Numbered from the stretch's first letter, positions 24,930-33,750 are shown. The stretch: DNA of 64,000 bases from Streptomyces sp. ISL-1 (GCF_018614585.1 NZ_JAGGOI010000023.1:1-64000), one strand, 5' to 3'. Numbers and translations are program-made. The notes: generated by a model from the letters alone, not told the origin.

Positions 24930-25355
24930 ATGCTCACACCGGTCGTCGACGAGGACGGCGCGCCCTTCTGGGAGTACGCCGCCCGGGGCGAGCTCCGCGT
25001 TCAGGCCTGCGCGCCCTGCGGCGAGCTGCGCTTCCCGCCCCGGCCCTGCTGCCCGCACTGCCGGTCCTTCGACAACGAGTGGCACAGGATGAGCGGGCGC
25101 GGGCGCATCTGGTCGTACGTCGTTCCCCATCCGCCGCTGCTGCCCGACTACGCCGCCCAGGCCCCCTACAACGCGGTCGTCGTCGAGCTCCTGGACGCCC
25201 CCCACGTCCGGCTCGTCGGCAATGTGGTCGCAGCGCCGGACGCTTCGCTGAACTCGGTTGACCCGGCGCGGCTGCGCATCGGCGCGGGGGTGAAGGTGGC
25301 GTTCACCCGGCTCGGTGACCTCACTGTGCCGCGCTGGCTGCTGGAGCGCTCATGA
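24930..25355 (+). CDS. DUF35 OB-fold partner of the thiolase
   Basis: A 141-residue protein with a four-Cys zinc ribbon, CAPCGELRFPPRPCCPHC near residues 28-45, and a C-terminal OB fold (GRIWSYVVPHPPLLPDYAAQ, RLVGNVVAAPD). DUF35 proteins bind acyl-CoA and form complexes with Ltp thiolases or acetoacetyl-CoA synthases. It starts one base after the thiolase stop and overlaps the hydratase start by ATGA. Stoichiometric co-translation with the thiolase is therefore expected. Confidence 0.9.
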   Translation: MLTPVVDEDGAPFWEYAARGELRVQACAPCGELRFPPRPCCPHCRSFDNEWHRMSGRGRIWSYVVPHPPLLPDYAAQAPYNAVVVELLDAPHVRLVGNVVAAPDASLNSVDPARLRIGAGVKVAFTRLGDLTVPRWLLERS

Positions 25356-26128
25356 GCGTGCGTATCGACAGCGACAAGGAGACGGGCGTGGCGCTGGTCA
25401 CGCTCGACCGGCCCGAGAAGCACAACGCGATCGATCTGGAGACCGCAACCGAACTGACCGCTGTCTGGCGGGAGTTCCGGCGCGACGACGCCGTACGGGC
25501 CGTGGTGGTGACCGGCGCGGGCAGCAAGGCGTTCTGCACCGGCATCGACCGCTCGGTGCGGGTGCCACAGCCCTCCTCCCCGTACTCGATCGACGATCCG
25601 CTGATCGCGATCGGGCCGAAGGCGAACGACCTGTGGAAGCCGGTGATCGCGGCCGTGGAGGGGATGGCCTGCGGCGGGGCGTTCTATCTGATCGGCGAGA
25701 GCGAGTTCGTGGTGGCGTCGCGGGAGGCGACGTTCTTCGACCCGCATACGACGTACGGCATGGTCAGCGCGTACGAGACGATCTATCTGGCGCAGCGGAT
25801 GCCGTTCGGTGAGGTGGCGCGGATGGCGCTGATGGGGACGGCGGAACGGATATCGGCCCGGCGGGCCTACGAGACGGGCCTGGTCTCGGAGTTGACCGAA
25901 CCGGGCGAGGCGGCGGCGGCCGCGCTGCGCGCCGCGGCGGTGGTGGCGTCGCATCCGGCCGAGGCGGTGCAGGGGACGGTACGGGCGGTGTGGTCTGCGC
26001 GCGAGGCGGCGAGGACGCAGGCACTCGCCCACGCCCCGCACCTGATTGCGCTCGGGAATCTGCCACCGGAGCGGCAGGCGGAGCTCTTCGAGGACGGGCG
26101 GGGCAGGGGGAGTTACCGGGCGCGGTAG
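25352..26128 (+). CDS. enoyl-CoA hydratase/isomerase family protein
   Basis: A 258-residue crotonase-fold protein. Oxyanion-hole segments are GSKAFCTGIDRS and VEGMACGGAFYLIG. The usual first catalytic Glu of hydratases (GQPE in the model enzyme) is replaced here by FDPHTTYG, so it may be an isomerase, hydrolase or carbon-carbon lyase rather than a plain hydratase. It begins inside the DUF35 stop (ATGA) and ends the three-gene operon started at 23780. Confidence 0.86.
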   Translation: MSVRIDSDKETGVALVTLDRPEKHNAIDLETATELTAVWREFRRDDAVRAVVVTGAGSKAFCTGIDRSVRVPQPSSPYSIDDPLIAIGPKANDLWKPVIAAVEGMACGGAFYLIGESEFVVASREATFFDPHTTYGMVSAYETIYLAQRMPFGEVARMALMGTAERISARRAYETGLVSELTEPGEAAAAALRAAAVVASHPAEAVQGTVRAVWSAREAARTQALAHAPHLIALGNLPPERQAELFEDGRGRGSYRAR

Positions 26129-26230
26129 CCGGGACTCCGCCCCGGACCCTCCCCCTCGCCCTGCGGGCGTGGGGGGGACCCCCACGCCTCGAACGCCGGC
26201 GAGTCTCCATCAGAGCCCTCTTGGCGGGCC
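26129..26230. repeat. dispersed intergenic repeat
   Basis: GCCCTGCGGGCGTGGGGG (26158-26175) is identical to a block at 12593. A run of C and G stretches around it can form hairpins between convergent genes. The rest, to 26338, holds nothing else I recognise. Confidence 0.6.
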
Positions 26231-26338
26231 AGGGCGGCTGCCACCTCAGGCCAGTCCCGAGGCCCTGAGCAGCCTGCTGCCTCAGCCCCCCGCCACCTCA
26301 ACCCGTCCCCGGGGCCCGGGCGGCCTGGCGCAGGCGGC

Positions 26339-26878
26339 TCAGTCGTCGAGCAGGGCGTCCGCTTCGCACTTCTTCACGCGCGACACCTTCTTGGGGCTCT
26401 GCATCCTGACCTTGACGGTCTCGGTCTCCCCGGCGTCCAGGCTGACCTTGGTGTAACCGCGGTCGACAACCTCACCCACGGCGTCCAGGAACACCACGTC
26501 GACCTCGTACAGATGCGCCACCGTGGAGCCCGAGACGACCTTCACCGTGGCCGCCGTATCGGCCCTGCGCGAGCCGCGGCCCTTCTTCACACAGTCGACG
26601 ACATATGCCTCGGCCGGGCCGCTGTCCGTCGCGGTGGGGGTGGGGTCGCCGGTGTACGAGTCCGAGCCGGAAGAGGAGCCGTAGTCGTCATCGTCGTAGT
26701 CGCGGTAGCCGCTGTTCGACTTCTTGGAGCTGGAACAGCCGCCTCCGCCGCCACTGCTGCCTTTCGACCCGCTCTTTCCGCCCTTGCCACCCTTGCCGCC
26801 CGACGAACTCGAGAATCCGGTCAGCGCGAGCACTACGACTACAAGTACCGCCGCGAGCTTGAGACGTCGACGCACCAT
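26339..26878 (-). CDS. secreted or membrane-anchored hypothetical protein
   Basis: A 179-residue protein with an N-terminal hydrophobic segment RRRLKLAAVLVVVVLALTGF, followed by Gly/Lys/Ser low complexity, a DYDDDDYG acidic patch and a Thr/Pro linker. The C-terminal half (AEAYVVDCVKKG, VSGSTVAHLYEVDVVFLDAV) has the beta pattern of small FxLD-like export-associated domains. No lipobox Cys is seen. The ATG at 26878 is 8 bases after GGGGGAG, better spaced than an upstream ATG at 26884. Function is unknown. It precedes the kinase gene on the same strand but is not closely coupled. Confidence 0.65.
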   Translation of the reverse strand: MVRRRLKLAAVLVVVVLALTGFSSSSGGKGGKGGKSGSKGSSGGGGGCSSSKKSNSGYRDYDDDDYGSSSGSDSYTGDPTPTATDSGPAEAYVVDCVKKGRGSRRADTAATVKVVSGSTVAHLYEVDVVFLDAVGEVVDRGYTKVSLDAGETETVKVRMQSPKKVSRVKKCEADALLDD

Positions 26879-27031
26879 GGCCATTCTCCCCCTGGAACCG
26901 AGGTACTTGATGTACCTGACAACCGCGCGACACCGTAGCAGTCGCGAATCAGGCGCGGCCGGGCGGGGATTGGCCCCAGGACGCCCGGGGAATGCCCCCC
27001 ACCACCGGGCGCGGGGCGGCCCCGGCAACGA

Positions 27032-29473
27032 CTACCGCGCCCCGCTCCGCCCCGTCGCCGTCCCCTTGACCGCGTCCAGCGCGTACACACACCGGTCCTT
27101 GCTGCACGCGTACACCACACCGCCCTGCGCCACCGGCGACCCGGTGATCTCGCCGCCCGTCGCGAGCTTCCAGCGCAGCTGGCCGCCGCTCGCGTCCAGC
27201 GTGTAGAGCACATGGTCCGCGGAGCCGAAGTGCACCCGGCCGTCCGCGACGACCGGCGCGCCGATGACCTCGCCGCCCGCGGCGAACCGCCACATCGGGG
27301 TGCCGGTCACCGCGTCCAGCGTGTACAGCGCACTGCCGCTGCCGACATGGATGTTGCCGCCGGCCACGAGGACGGGCTCGACGGACTGGCGCGCCTCGGT
27401 GGCGATACGCCAGCGGTCCTTGCCGGTCGTGGCGTCCAGGGCGTACACCGTGCCGAGGTAGTCGGCCAGATAGACGCCGCCGCCCGTCACCGCCGGGCCG
27501 GGTGCGAAGACCGGCGGCGAGAGGAACACCGCGGGGGCCTCGAAGTGCCAGCGGACCAGGCCGTTCGCGATGTCGACGGCGAGGACGCGGGTGCCGGCAG
27601 CGACATACGCATACCCGTCGGCCGCGGGATGCACCCGTACGGGCACATTGCCGCAGGACGCCGCGTCACCGACGGGGTAGGACCAGCGCTCTACACCCGT
27701 ACGGGCCTCCAGCGCGCGCAGCCTCGCGTTCTGCCACACGTACACCGTGTCGCCGAAGATCGCGGGCCCTGCCTCCTGGGTCTCGAAGTCCGTCTGCGCG
27801 CCGGTCGTCTCCCACAGCTTCTCGCCGTTGGACGCCTCCCAGGCCTGTACGCCGCCGCCGCGCGTCCCGGTGAGGACGGTGCCGCGGTCGACCTTGAGGG
27901 AGTACACCCAGGCGTCGGTCTGGAGCCGCCAGCGCTCCTGGCCGCTGGTCGCGTCCAGGGCGTACAGCGAAGGCCCGTCGGAGGCATGGATACGGCCGCC
28001 CGACACGGCCATCGCCCAGGCCACGTCACGGGTCTTGAACTGGCGGCGGCCACTGCCCACGTCCAGCGCGTGCACCTCGAAGGAGGTGACGTAGAGGAGG
28101 TCCCCGGCGACCACCGGCGTGCCCCAGACGTCGTTCGACATCCGAAAACGCCACGGGCGCCAGTGCCCGGAGGGTGAGTCCGGGGGCAAGGCGGGCGGCG
28201 GCACGGGGGCCTGGACGGGGACCGGTCCGGGTGCCGGGACGGCGCTCGTCGCGGCCTCGGCGCCGTTCAGGGCGCCGGGCGGGCGGATCCAGCCGGTCGC
28301 GGGGCCGGTCTCGACCACCCCGCCGCGCCCGGCGTCGGCGACGCGCGGGCCGGGGCCGATCGGCACCTTGGAACCGGGCAGCCGCACGGGTCCCGCGGCG
28401 GCGGGAGAGGTCGCCGCTACGGGTGCGGGCGAGGCCTGTCCCGTACGCGGATCGCTGCCGCCGCGCCAGGCGGAGTCCCAGTCGGCGCCCTGCCGGGGCG
28501 GCTGCGGCGGTGCCTGGGGAACGGGCGGGGCGGGCTCCGCGGGGCGGGGTGCGGCGACCGGGGCCGGGGCGGCGGGCCTGCCGCCGCGACGCTGCTCGAT
28601 CATCGCGGTGGCCCGCGCCGGCAGCCATGCGGACGCGGTCCCGCTGTCGTCGCTGCCGGAGGAGAACAGATGCGGGGCGAGTTGCGCCTGCAGATCCTCC
28701 GGCGAGGGCCGCCGCACGGCCTCCATCTGCATACAGGACTCGATCAGCGGCCGGAGCTCGTCCGGCAGCCCCTGAAGGTCCGGGCCCTCGCGCAGCAGCA
28801 TGAAGACGGTCTCGACCGGGTTCGCGCCGTGGAAGGGGGCGTGGCCGGTCGCCGCGAAGACCAATGTGGAGCCGAGCGAGAACACATCGCTCGCGCCGGT
28901 CACGCTGCGGGAGTCGCGCGCCTGCTCCGGTGACATGTACGCGGGCGTGCCCACGGCGACATTGGTCATGGTCAGCCGGGTGTTGGAGACGCCGGACGCG
29001 ATGCCGAAGTCGATGACGCGCGGCCCGTCCTCCACGACCAGGACGTTCGACGGCTTGAGGTCGCGGTGGACGAGGCCGGCGCCATGGATGGACTGCAGCG
29101 CCTCCGCTACGCCGGCCGCCAGCCAGCGCACCGCCTGAGCGGGCATCGGCCCGCACTCATTCACTATTTCTTCGAGGGAGGGGGCCGGAACGTACGCGGT
29201 GGCGAGCCACGGCACGGCCGCCCGCGGGTCGGCGTCGACAACCGCCGCCGTGTAGAAACCGCTGACGGCCCTGGCGGCCTCCACCTCACGCGTGAAGCGG
29301 ACGCGGAACAGCTGGTCCTCGGCGAGCTCGGTGCGCACCGTCTTGATCGCCACCCGTCGGCCGGACGCCGACCGGGCGAGATAGACCAGTCCCATGCCGC
29401 CTGCACCGAGCCGGCCCAGCACCTCGAACGGACCGATCCGTCTCGGGTCATGCTGCGTCAGCTGCTCGATCAC
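27032..29473 (-). CDS. Ser/Thr protein kinase with PQQ-type beta-propeller
   Basis: An 813-residue Hanks-type kinase. Residues about 12-270 hold GRLGAGGMGLVY, the Lys of VAIKTVRTE, HRDLKPSNVLV and DFGIASG. Residues about 280-420 are a Pro/Ala linker. From about 430 on come seven or eight PQQ-like repeats, such as LYALDATSGQERWRL, VYALDATTGKDRWRIA and LYTLDASGGQLRWKLA. No transmembrane helix separates kinase and propeller, unlike PknB-type receptors, so the propeller is probably a cytosolic sensor or scaffold. The ATG at 29473 (MIEQLTQHDPRRIG) is the normal family start. Confidence 0.93.
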   Translation of the reverse strand: MIEQLTQHDPRRIGPFEVLGRLGAGGMGLVYLARSASGRRVAIKTVRTELAEDQLFRVRFTREVEAARAVSGFYTAAVVDADPRAAVPWLATAYVPAPSLEEIVNECGPMPAQAVRWLAAGVAEALQSIHGAGLVHRDLKPSNVLVVEDGPRVIDFGIASGVSNTRLTMTNVAVGTPAYMSPEQARDSRSVTGASDVFSLGSTLVFAATGHAPFHGANPVETVFMLLREGPDLQGLPDELRPLIESCMQMEAVRRPSPEDLQAQLAPHLFSSGSDDSGTASAWLPARATAMIEQRRGGRPAAPAPVAAPRPAEPAPPVPQAPPQPPRQGADWDSAWRGGSDPRTGQASPAPVAATSPAAAGPVRLPGSKVPIGPGPRVADAGRGGVVETGPATGWIRPPGALNGAEAATSAVPAPGPVPVQAPVPPPALPPDSPSGHWRPWRFRMSNDVWGTPVVAGDLLYVTSFEVHALDVGSGRRQFKTRDVAWAMAVSGGRIHASDGPSLYALDATSGQERWRLQTDAWVYSLKVDRGTVLTGTRGGGVQAWEASNGEKLWETTGAQTDFETQEAGPAIFGDTVYVWQNARLRALEARTGVERWSYPVGDAASCGNVPVRVHPAADGYAYVAAGTRVLAVDIANGLVRWHFEAPAVFLSPPVFAPGPAVTGGGVYLADYLGTVYALDATTGKDRWRIATEARQSVEPVLVAGGNIHVGSGSALYTLDAVTGTPMWRFAAGGEVIGAPVVADGRVHFGSADHVLYTLDASGGQLRWKLATGGEITGSPVAQGGVVYACSKDRCVYALDAVKGTATGRSGAR

Positions 29474-29719
29474 TTGCCTGCCACCTCCCCGTACGGGCCC
29501 CAGAAGATATGGAGCCCGTCAACTACAGCCCCGTGCAGAGTCTCACCACCGAGACCCTCAGCGGTGCGCACCCTGATTCTTCCTGTCGGAGGCGACGGTT
29601 GCGAACCCGGGGGCGGATCGGGGTGTCTCACCCGGTTTCGGGCACGGACCGGGGGGCGGAATGGTTCAGCCGCGCGCCCCCCATGCGTCCTGACGCGGTC
29701 CGGCCACCTCGAGTTGCCC

Positions 29720-30493
29720 TCAGGCCGCCTTCGGTTCGGCGAGTACTGCGAACGAGGCGCCCTGGTTGTCGGCGAGCACGGCGATGCGCCCGTACGGAAT
29801 ATCGAAGGGCAACGCCTGGATGCGGCCGCCGAGGCGGGTTGCGGCCGCGGCGGTCTCGTCGCAGTCCTCGACGCAGAAGTAGATGAGGAAGTGGTCGGGC
29901 ATCTCGGCCGGGAAGGCGTCGGTGATGACGCTGCGGCCACCGATGGCGGTGTCCTCCCCCGGTTCCGTACCGGCCGGGGACCACATCCGGAAGTCGATGG
30001 AGTCGTCGGGCAGATCCGTGCCCTTGAAGCCGAAAACCCGTTCGTAGAAGGGGTCGGCCCGCTCCTTGTCCCGCGTGTACACCTCGGTCCAGCAGAAGGA
30101 GCCCGGCTCGCCCTGCTTCTCGAAGCCGGCCCTCTCGCCCGCCTGCCAGAGTCCGAAGACCGCGCCGCCGGGGTCCGTGGCGAGCGCCATCGTCCCGGCC
30201 GTGCCGACCTCCACAGGGGCCGTGATCACCTGGCCGCCGGCATCCCGGATCTCCCTGCTCAGCGCGGCGGCGTCGGCGGTGGCGAAGTGGACGCCCCAGA
30301 CGGTGGGCATCCGGCCGTCACGCTTGGGCACCAGGGCGGCGACCAGCTTTCCGTCGCTGAAGGCGTCCAAGTACGGTCCCTCGCCCTGTCCGAATGTCCA
30401 GCCGAACAGCTCGCCGTAGAAGCGCTTGCCCGCCTCGACGTCGGGGAGCGCCGCGTCCACCCAGCACGGCGCGCCCTGTGGGAATTCGGCCAT
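29720..30493 (-). CDS. two-module VOC-family protein
   Basis: A 257-residue protein with two glyoxalase/bleomycin-resistance modules: WVDAALPDVEAGKRFYGELF GW-type in residues 11-125 and CWTEVYTRDKERADPFYERV in residues 130-257. It resembles the Streptomyces 27-kDa VOC proteins often seen in antibiotic clusters. These bind metal and small molecules, but no activity is assigned. The start ATG 30493 precedes MAEFPQGAPCWVD, the conserved beginning. Regulation is not evident. Confidence 0.9.
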   Translation of the reverse strand: MAEFPQGAPCWVDAALPDVEAGKRFYGELFGWTFGQGEGPYLDAFSDGKLVAALVPKRDGRMPTVWGVHFATADAAALSREIRDAGGQVITAPVEVGTAGTMALATDPGGAVFGLWQAGERAGFEKQGEPGSFCWTEVYTRDKERADPFYERVFGFKGTDLPDDSIDFRMWSPAGTEPGEDTAIGGRSVITDAFPAEMPDHFLIYFCVEDCDETAAAATRLGGRIQALPFDIPYGRIAVLADNQGASFAVLAEPKAA

Positions 30494-30655
30494 GGACCTG
30501 GTTCCTTCCCTGGTGCGGGATGCGGCGAGTGTGGTGCCCGTCACACTCAAGCTAGCGTCGCGGCCCGCGCGGCGCAGAGAATCGAATCGAACGTTTGACC
30601 AATTATCGCCATATAAGGCCTACAGCGGGCCGGGACGAAGCCCGGATTTGTTGAG

Positions 30656-30689
30656 TTGTCCACGGAAGTTGTCCACAGGCTGTTGATAA
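30656..30689. other. cluster of DnaA-box-like sites
   Basis: TTGTCCACG (30656-30664) and TTGTCCACA (30669-30677) match the Streptomyces DnaA box TTGTCCACA in 8 and 9 positions. TGTTGATAA (30681-30689) resembles an inverted box (TTATCAACA). They are spaced 13 and 12 bases apart in the intergenic region before the TetR gene. There are no dnaA or dnaN genes here, so this is not oriC. Confidence 0.5.
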
Positions 30690-30805
30690 CACTATTGGCG
30701 TACACCGGTCGCGCCCCTGGCAGCAGCGGGGCAGCAAGCCGGCCGCGCCCCTGCCGCACCCCATTTGCAGTCGGCCGAATCGCGCGCCGATCACCCCTCG
30801 GTAAG

Positions 30806-30820
30806 CTGACGGCATGACAG
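30806..30820. promoter_or_regulatory. degenerate regulon operator over the TetR start codon
   Basis: CTGACGGCATGACAG keeps a perfect left half-site and 4 of 6 positions of the right one. The TetR start ATG at 30814 is inside it. If bound, it would block both transcription initiation and ribosome access. Confidence 0.4.
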
Positions 30821-31461
30821 GACAAGTACGTACCGTCGACGGCCGAGTGGCCGGACGACGCGGACAGGCGACGCGGCAGAAGCTGCTCGACTGCCTCAGC
30901 GAGATGCTCAGCTCCTCGCCGTACCGGGACGTCAAAGTCATCGACGTGGCCCGGAAGGCGGGCACTTCACCCGCGACCTTCTACCAGTACTTCCCGGACG
31001 TCGAGGGCGCGGTCCTCGAGCTGGCGGAGGAAATGGCCAAGGAGGGCGCGGAGTTGACCGAACTCGTCTCCGGCCGCTCCTGGGTCGGCAAGGCCGCCTG
31101 GCAGACGTCGGTGCAACTGGTCGAGGGCTTCCTCGACTTCTGGCGCCGCCACGACGCGATTTTGCGAGTGGTGGATCTGGGGGCCGCGGAGGGGGACAAG
31201 CGGTTCTACAAGATCCGCATGAAAATCCTTACCTCGGTCACAAACTCCCTTGCGGACGCGGTGAAAGACCTGCAGTCCAAGGGCAAGGTCGACAAGGACG
31301 TCAGCCCGGCGGCGGTGGCAGGCTCGCTGGTAGCGATGCTGGCGGCGGTGGCGGCGCATCAGAAGGGATTCACGACCTGGGGTGTGAAGCAGGCGGAACT
31401 GAAGCCGAATCTGGCGCTGTTGGTGCACTTGGGCATCACGGAAAAGAAGCCGATCAAGTAG
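30814..31461 (+). CDS. TetR-family regulator, candidate regulon repressor
   Basis: A 215-residue TetR protein. Its N-terminal HTH is VIDVARKAGTSPATFYQYFP, near residues 45-66, of the type in which FYQYF starts the fourth helix. The ligand domain runs to LVHLGITEKKPIK. It is placed between two groups of operator-controlled catabolic operons. It has a degenerate operator copy on its start codon, so autorepression is plausible. Acyl-CoA or a CoA-linked intermediate would be a natural inducer. That it binds CTGACG-N3-CGTCAG is inferred from position, not shown by sequence. Confidence 0.92.
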   Translation: MTGQVRTVDGRVAGRRGQATRQKLLDCLSEMLSSSPYRDVKVIDVARKAGTSPATFYQYFPDVEGAVLELAEEMAKEGAELTELVSGRSWVGKAAWQTSVQLVEGFLDFWRRHDAILRVVDLGAAEGDKRFYKIRMKILTSVTNSLADAVKDLQSKGKVDKDVSPAAVAGSLVAMLAAVAAHQKGFTTWGVKQAELKPNLALLVHLGITEKKPIK

Positions 31462-31560
31462 GCGGCTGCGGCTCGTCTTCTCCAAGTCCTGTCACGCCGA
31501 CAGCGGTCCCTTCCCGGGTGACCGCCGTCGGCTTTGGTCTTCCTGGTCCGTGGTCGGCGT

Positions 31561-31611
31561 GGGCCAGGGCATCGCAACCCGCGGACATGGGCCAGGGCAC
31601 CGCAACCCGCG
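31561..31611. repeat. two-copy 23-bp direct repeat
   Basis: GGGCCAGGGC at 31561 begins a 23-bp unit that recurs at 31589 with one mismatch, a period of 28 bases. It lies in the short region before the 3' end of the deazaflavin nitroreductase gene. No function is evident. Confidence 0.55.
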
Positions 31612-31615
31612 ACCC

Positions 31616-32086
31616 CTACCGCCGCGTGAGGCGAAAGAGGCGGATCTGCCGGTCCACCCTTGACTGGTACGTCGCGTATGGCGGCCAGAAGTCCAGGGCC
31701 GCCTGCCAGGCCCTTTCCCTTTCCTCGCCCTCCAGCAGGCGGGCATGGACCTGGATGTCCTCGCCCTTCCAGCTCACCTCCGCGTCCGGGTTCTTCAGCA
31801 GGTTCGCCGTCCAGGACGGGTGGCCCGGGCGGCCGAAGTTCGAGCCGATCAGAAGCCAGTCGCCCGAGTCCTGTGGCATACAGGCCAGCGGGGTGACCCT
31901 CGGCAGGCCGCTCTTCGCGCCGCGGGCCGTGAGAATGACGCCCGGCAGCATCTGTGCGCTGAGCAGCACCTTGCCGCGTGTCAGGCGGTGCACCGCTCGG
32001 TCCAACGCCGGGATGACGTGGGGCGCGATCTTCGCGAAGGCACGGGTCGAGGAGACCTTCTGGACCAGTCGCACACCGGGAGGCAT
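31616..32086 (-). CDS. Ddn-type deazaflavin-dependent nitroreductase
   Basis: A 156-residue split-barrel protein of the F420-binding Ddn/DUF385 family. Motifs are VILTARGAKSGLPRVTPLAC, GDWLLIGSNFGRPGHPSWTA and NLLKNPDAEV, which shape the F420 pocket. These enzymes reduce quinones, nitro compounds or enones. Its ATG shares one base with the TGA of the acyl-CoA dehydrogenase gene (TGATG), so the two are coupled under one operator. F420 must be available, consistent with several LLM oxidoreductases nearby. Confidence 0.9.
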   Translation of the reverse strand: MPPGVRLVQKVSSTRAFAKIAPHVIPALDRAVHRLTRGKVLLSAQMLPGVILTARGAKSGLPRVTPLACMPQDSGDWLLIGSNFGRPGHPSWTANLLKNPDAEVSWKGEDIQVHARLLEGEERERAWQAALDFWPPYATYQSRVDRQIRLFRLTRR

Positions 32087-33270
32087 CAGACCGCCACCGC
32101 CGGCCGCGCGGCGAAGAGTCCCGCCCGTTCGGCCGCATGGGCGCGCAGCCGGTGGACCGGGCCGAAGAGCAGCTCGTCCGCCGTCGCCCGTTTGAAGTAG
32201 AGGTGCGCCTCGTGTTCCCAGGTGAAGCCGATCCCGCCGTGCAACTGCACGGCCTCCCCGGTGACCACCCGCAGCGCCTCCAGGCACTGGGCCAGGGCCA
32301 GGCCGCCCTCCGCCGGGTCCCACGCCGCGTAGTACGCCGCCGAGCGGGCCGCCTGGACCTGTACGTACAGATCCGCCAGCCGGTGTTTCACCGCCTGGAA
32401 GGAGCCGATCGCCCGGCCGAACTGCTCGCGGGCGCGGACGTACTGAACCGTCCGGTCCAGCGCACTCCCGGCCGCCCCGACCGCCTCTGCCGCCAGCAGG
32501 GCCGCCGCCCGCGCCCCCGTAGCGGCCAGCGCCCCCGGCACGTCCGCCGCGTCGTCCGCCCCCAGCAACCACCCTGCGCAGTCGCGCAGTTCGATGCGGG
32601 CCTGCGGCCGGGTCTCGTCCAGCGTCGCCTGCCGGACCCGGGTAAGGCCCGCCGCGTCCGCCCGGACCAGGAACAGGAGCGTACGGCTACGGGCGAAGCC
32701 CCCCGTATGCGCCGCGACCACGAGCAGTCCCGCGCTGTGCCCGTCGAGGACCTGCCCTGCCTCGCCGAAGAGCAGCCACTCCCCGCCGTCGCCGGGCCGC
32801 GCCTGCACGCCGCCGGCCCGCCCGCCGCCCGCCCACTCTCCGCCCACGTTGTCATCGGTCAGCCCAAGAGCCGGCGCGAGGGCACCTCCCGGCACGGCGA
32901 GTGCGCAGGTCAGCGAGCCGTCCGCGATGCGCGGCAGTAGCTCGCCCTGCTGCCCGGGGGTTCCGAGCGCGGTGATCAACGGCGCCGCGAGCCCCGCGGT
33001 GGCCAGCAGCGGCGAGGGCAGGAGTGCCCGCCCGGTCTCCTCGCAGGCGAGCGCGAGCTCCGCGAGGCCGCACCCCACTCCGCCGTACGACTCGGGCAGC
33101 GCGAGACCCGGCAGGCCCAGCTGCTCGGACAGCTGCGCCCACAGCTGCGGGTCGTACCCGGCGGCGGTGCGGACGGCGGCCCTGACCTCGTCCGGGCCGG
33201 ACCGTTTGGTCAGCAGTTCGCGCAGGGTGCGGCGGATCTCGTCCTGCTCCGCGGTGAAGGCGGTGTCCAT
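32086..33270 (-). CDS. acyl-CoA dehydrogenase, type A subunit
   Basis: A 394-residue acyl-CoA dehydrogenase. The N-terminal helical domain begins MDTAFTAEQDEIRRTLRELL. The C-terminal domain has REQFGRAIGSFQAVKHRLAD and LHGGIGFTWEHEAHLYFKRA. That ending is shared with the 308-residue subunit at 51600 but not with the partners at 47434 and 52511. Heterotetrameric acyl-CoA dehydrogenases of steroid pathways pair one protein of each kind, so this protein may need a partner. GGAGGG upstream supports ATG 33270. An operator lies 16 bases before it. Confidence 0.9.
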   Translation of the reverse strand: MDTAFTAEQDEIRRTLRELLTKRSGPDEVRAAVRTAAGYDPQLWAQLSEQLGLPGLALPESYGGVGCGLAELALACEETGRALLPSPLLATAGLAAPLITALGTPGQQGELLPRIADGSLTCALAVPGGALAPALGLTDDNVGGEWAGGGRAGGVQARPGDGGEWLLFGEAGQVLDGHSAGLLVVAAHTGGFARSRTLLFLVRADAAGLTRVRQATLDETRPQARIELRDCAGWLLGADDAADVPGALAATGARAAALLAAEAVGAAGSALDRTVQYVRAREQFGRAIGSFQAVKHRLADLYVQVQAARSAAYYAAWDPAEGGLALAQCLEALRVVTGEAVQLHGGIGFTWEHEAHLYFKRATADELLFGPVHRLRAHAAERAGLFAARPAVAV

Positions 33271-33285
33271 GGGAGCCCTCCGTAT

Positions 33286-33300
33286 CTGACGGGCCGTCAT
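33286..33300. promoter_or_regulatory. regulon operator, one mismatch
   Basis: CTGACGGGCCGTCAT has one change at the outer right base. It lies 16 bases upstream of the acyl-CoA dehydrogenase start at 33270. Confidence 0.7.
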
Positions 33301-33364
33301 GCTAGAGCCGGTGGCCCCAGATGCACAGAGGCATGCGCGCGGGCGTTCAGCCGCCACGGGGCAC

Positions 33365-33736
33365 TCAGCAGGCCTCGCCCGGCGCAGCCGCGGTGGCCCG
33401 CAGCAGATCCCGCACCAGGTCGTAGTCGACCTTCTCGGTACGCCGGAACCGCAGGCACCCCTTACCCATGTCCTGGTCCGCCAGCCGGTCCTCGAACCCC
33501 TCCCGGATGTCCGGCCGCATCAGATAGAAGGAGACGTACTGCTTCTGATTGGCAAAGGCGATCTCCGGCTCACCGTCCTTGCGGCGGTAGCAGGGCATGC
33601 CCCAGGCCATCACCTCCTCGTACCCCGCGAGCTCCGTACGGCACAGCTCCCGGATCCGGACAAGCGCCGTGAGCCGGTCCGGCTCCTGCACCTCGGCGAG
33701 ATAGGTGTCGACATCTTCGGCATTGCTTCCAGCCAT
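33365..33736 (-). CDS. DUF1801 family protein
   Basis: A 123-residue soluble protein. The family core is visible as MAGSNAEDVDTYLAEVQEPD, LAGYEEVMAWGMPCYRRKDG, FANQKQYVSFYLMRPD and KGCLRFRRTEKVDYDLVRDL. DUF1801 proteins (YdhG-like) have an iron-sulfur-biogenesis-like fold but no assigned activity. It is divergent from the second thiolase gene and shares the operator region (33751-33765), though it may simply lie next to it. Confidence 0.75.
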   Translation of the reverse strand: MAGSNAEDVDTYLAEVQEPDRLTALVRIRELCRTELAGYEEVMAWGMPCYRRKDGEPEIAFANQKQYVSFYLMRPDIREGFEDRLADQDMGKGCLRFRRTEKVDYDLVRDLLRATAAAPGEAC

Positions 33737-33750
33737 ACGCTCCACGCTAT

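Noticed and set aside
30656..30689. Replication origin
   Set aside because: DnaA boxes are few and neither dnaA nor dnaN is present; oriC in Streptomyces has many boxes between those genes.
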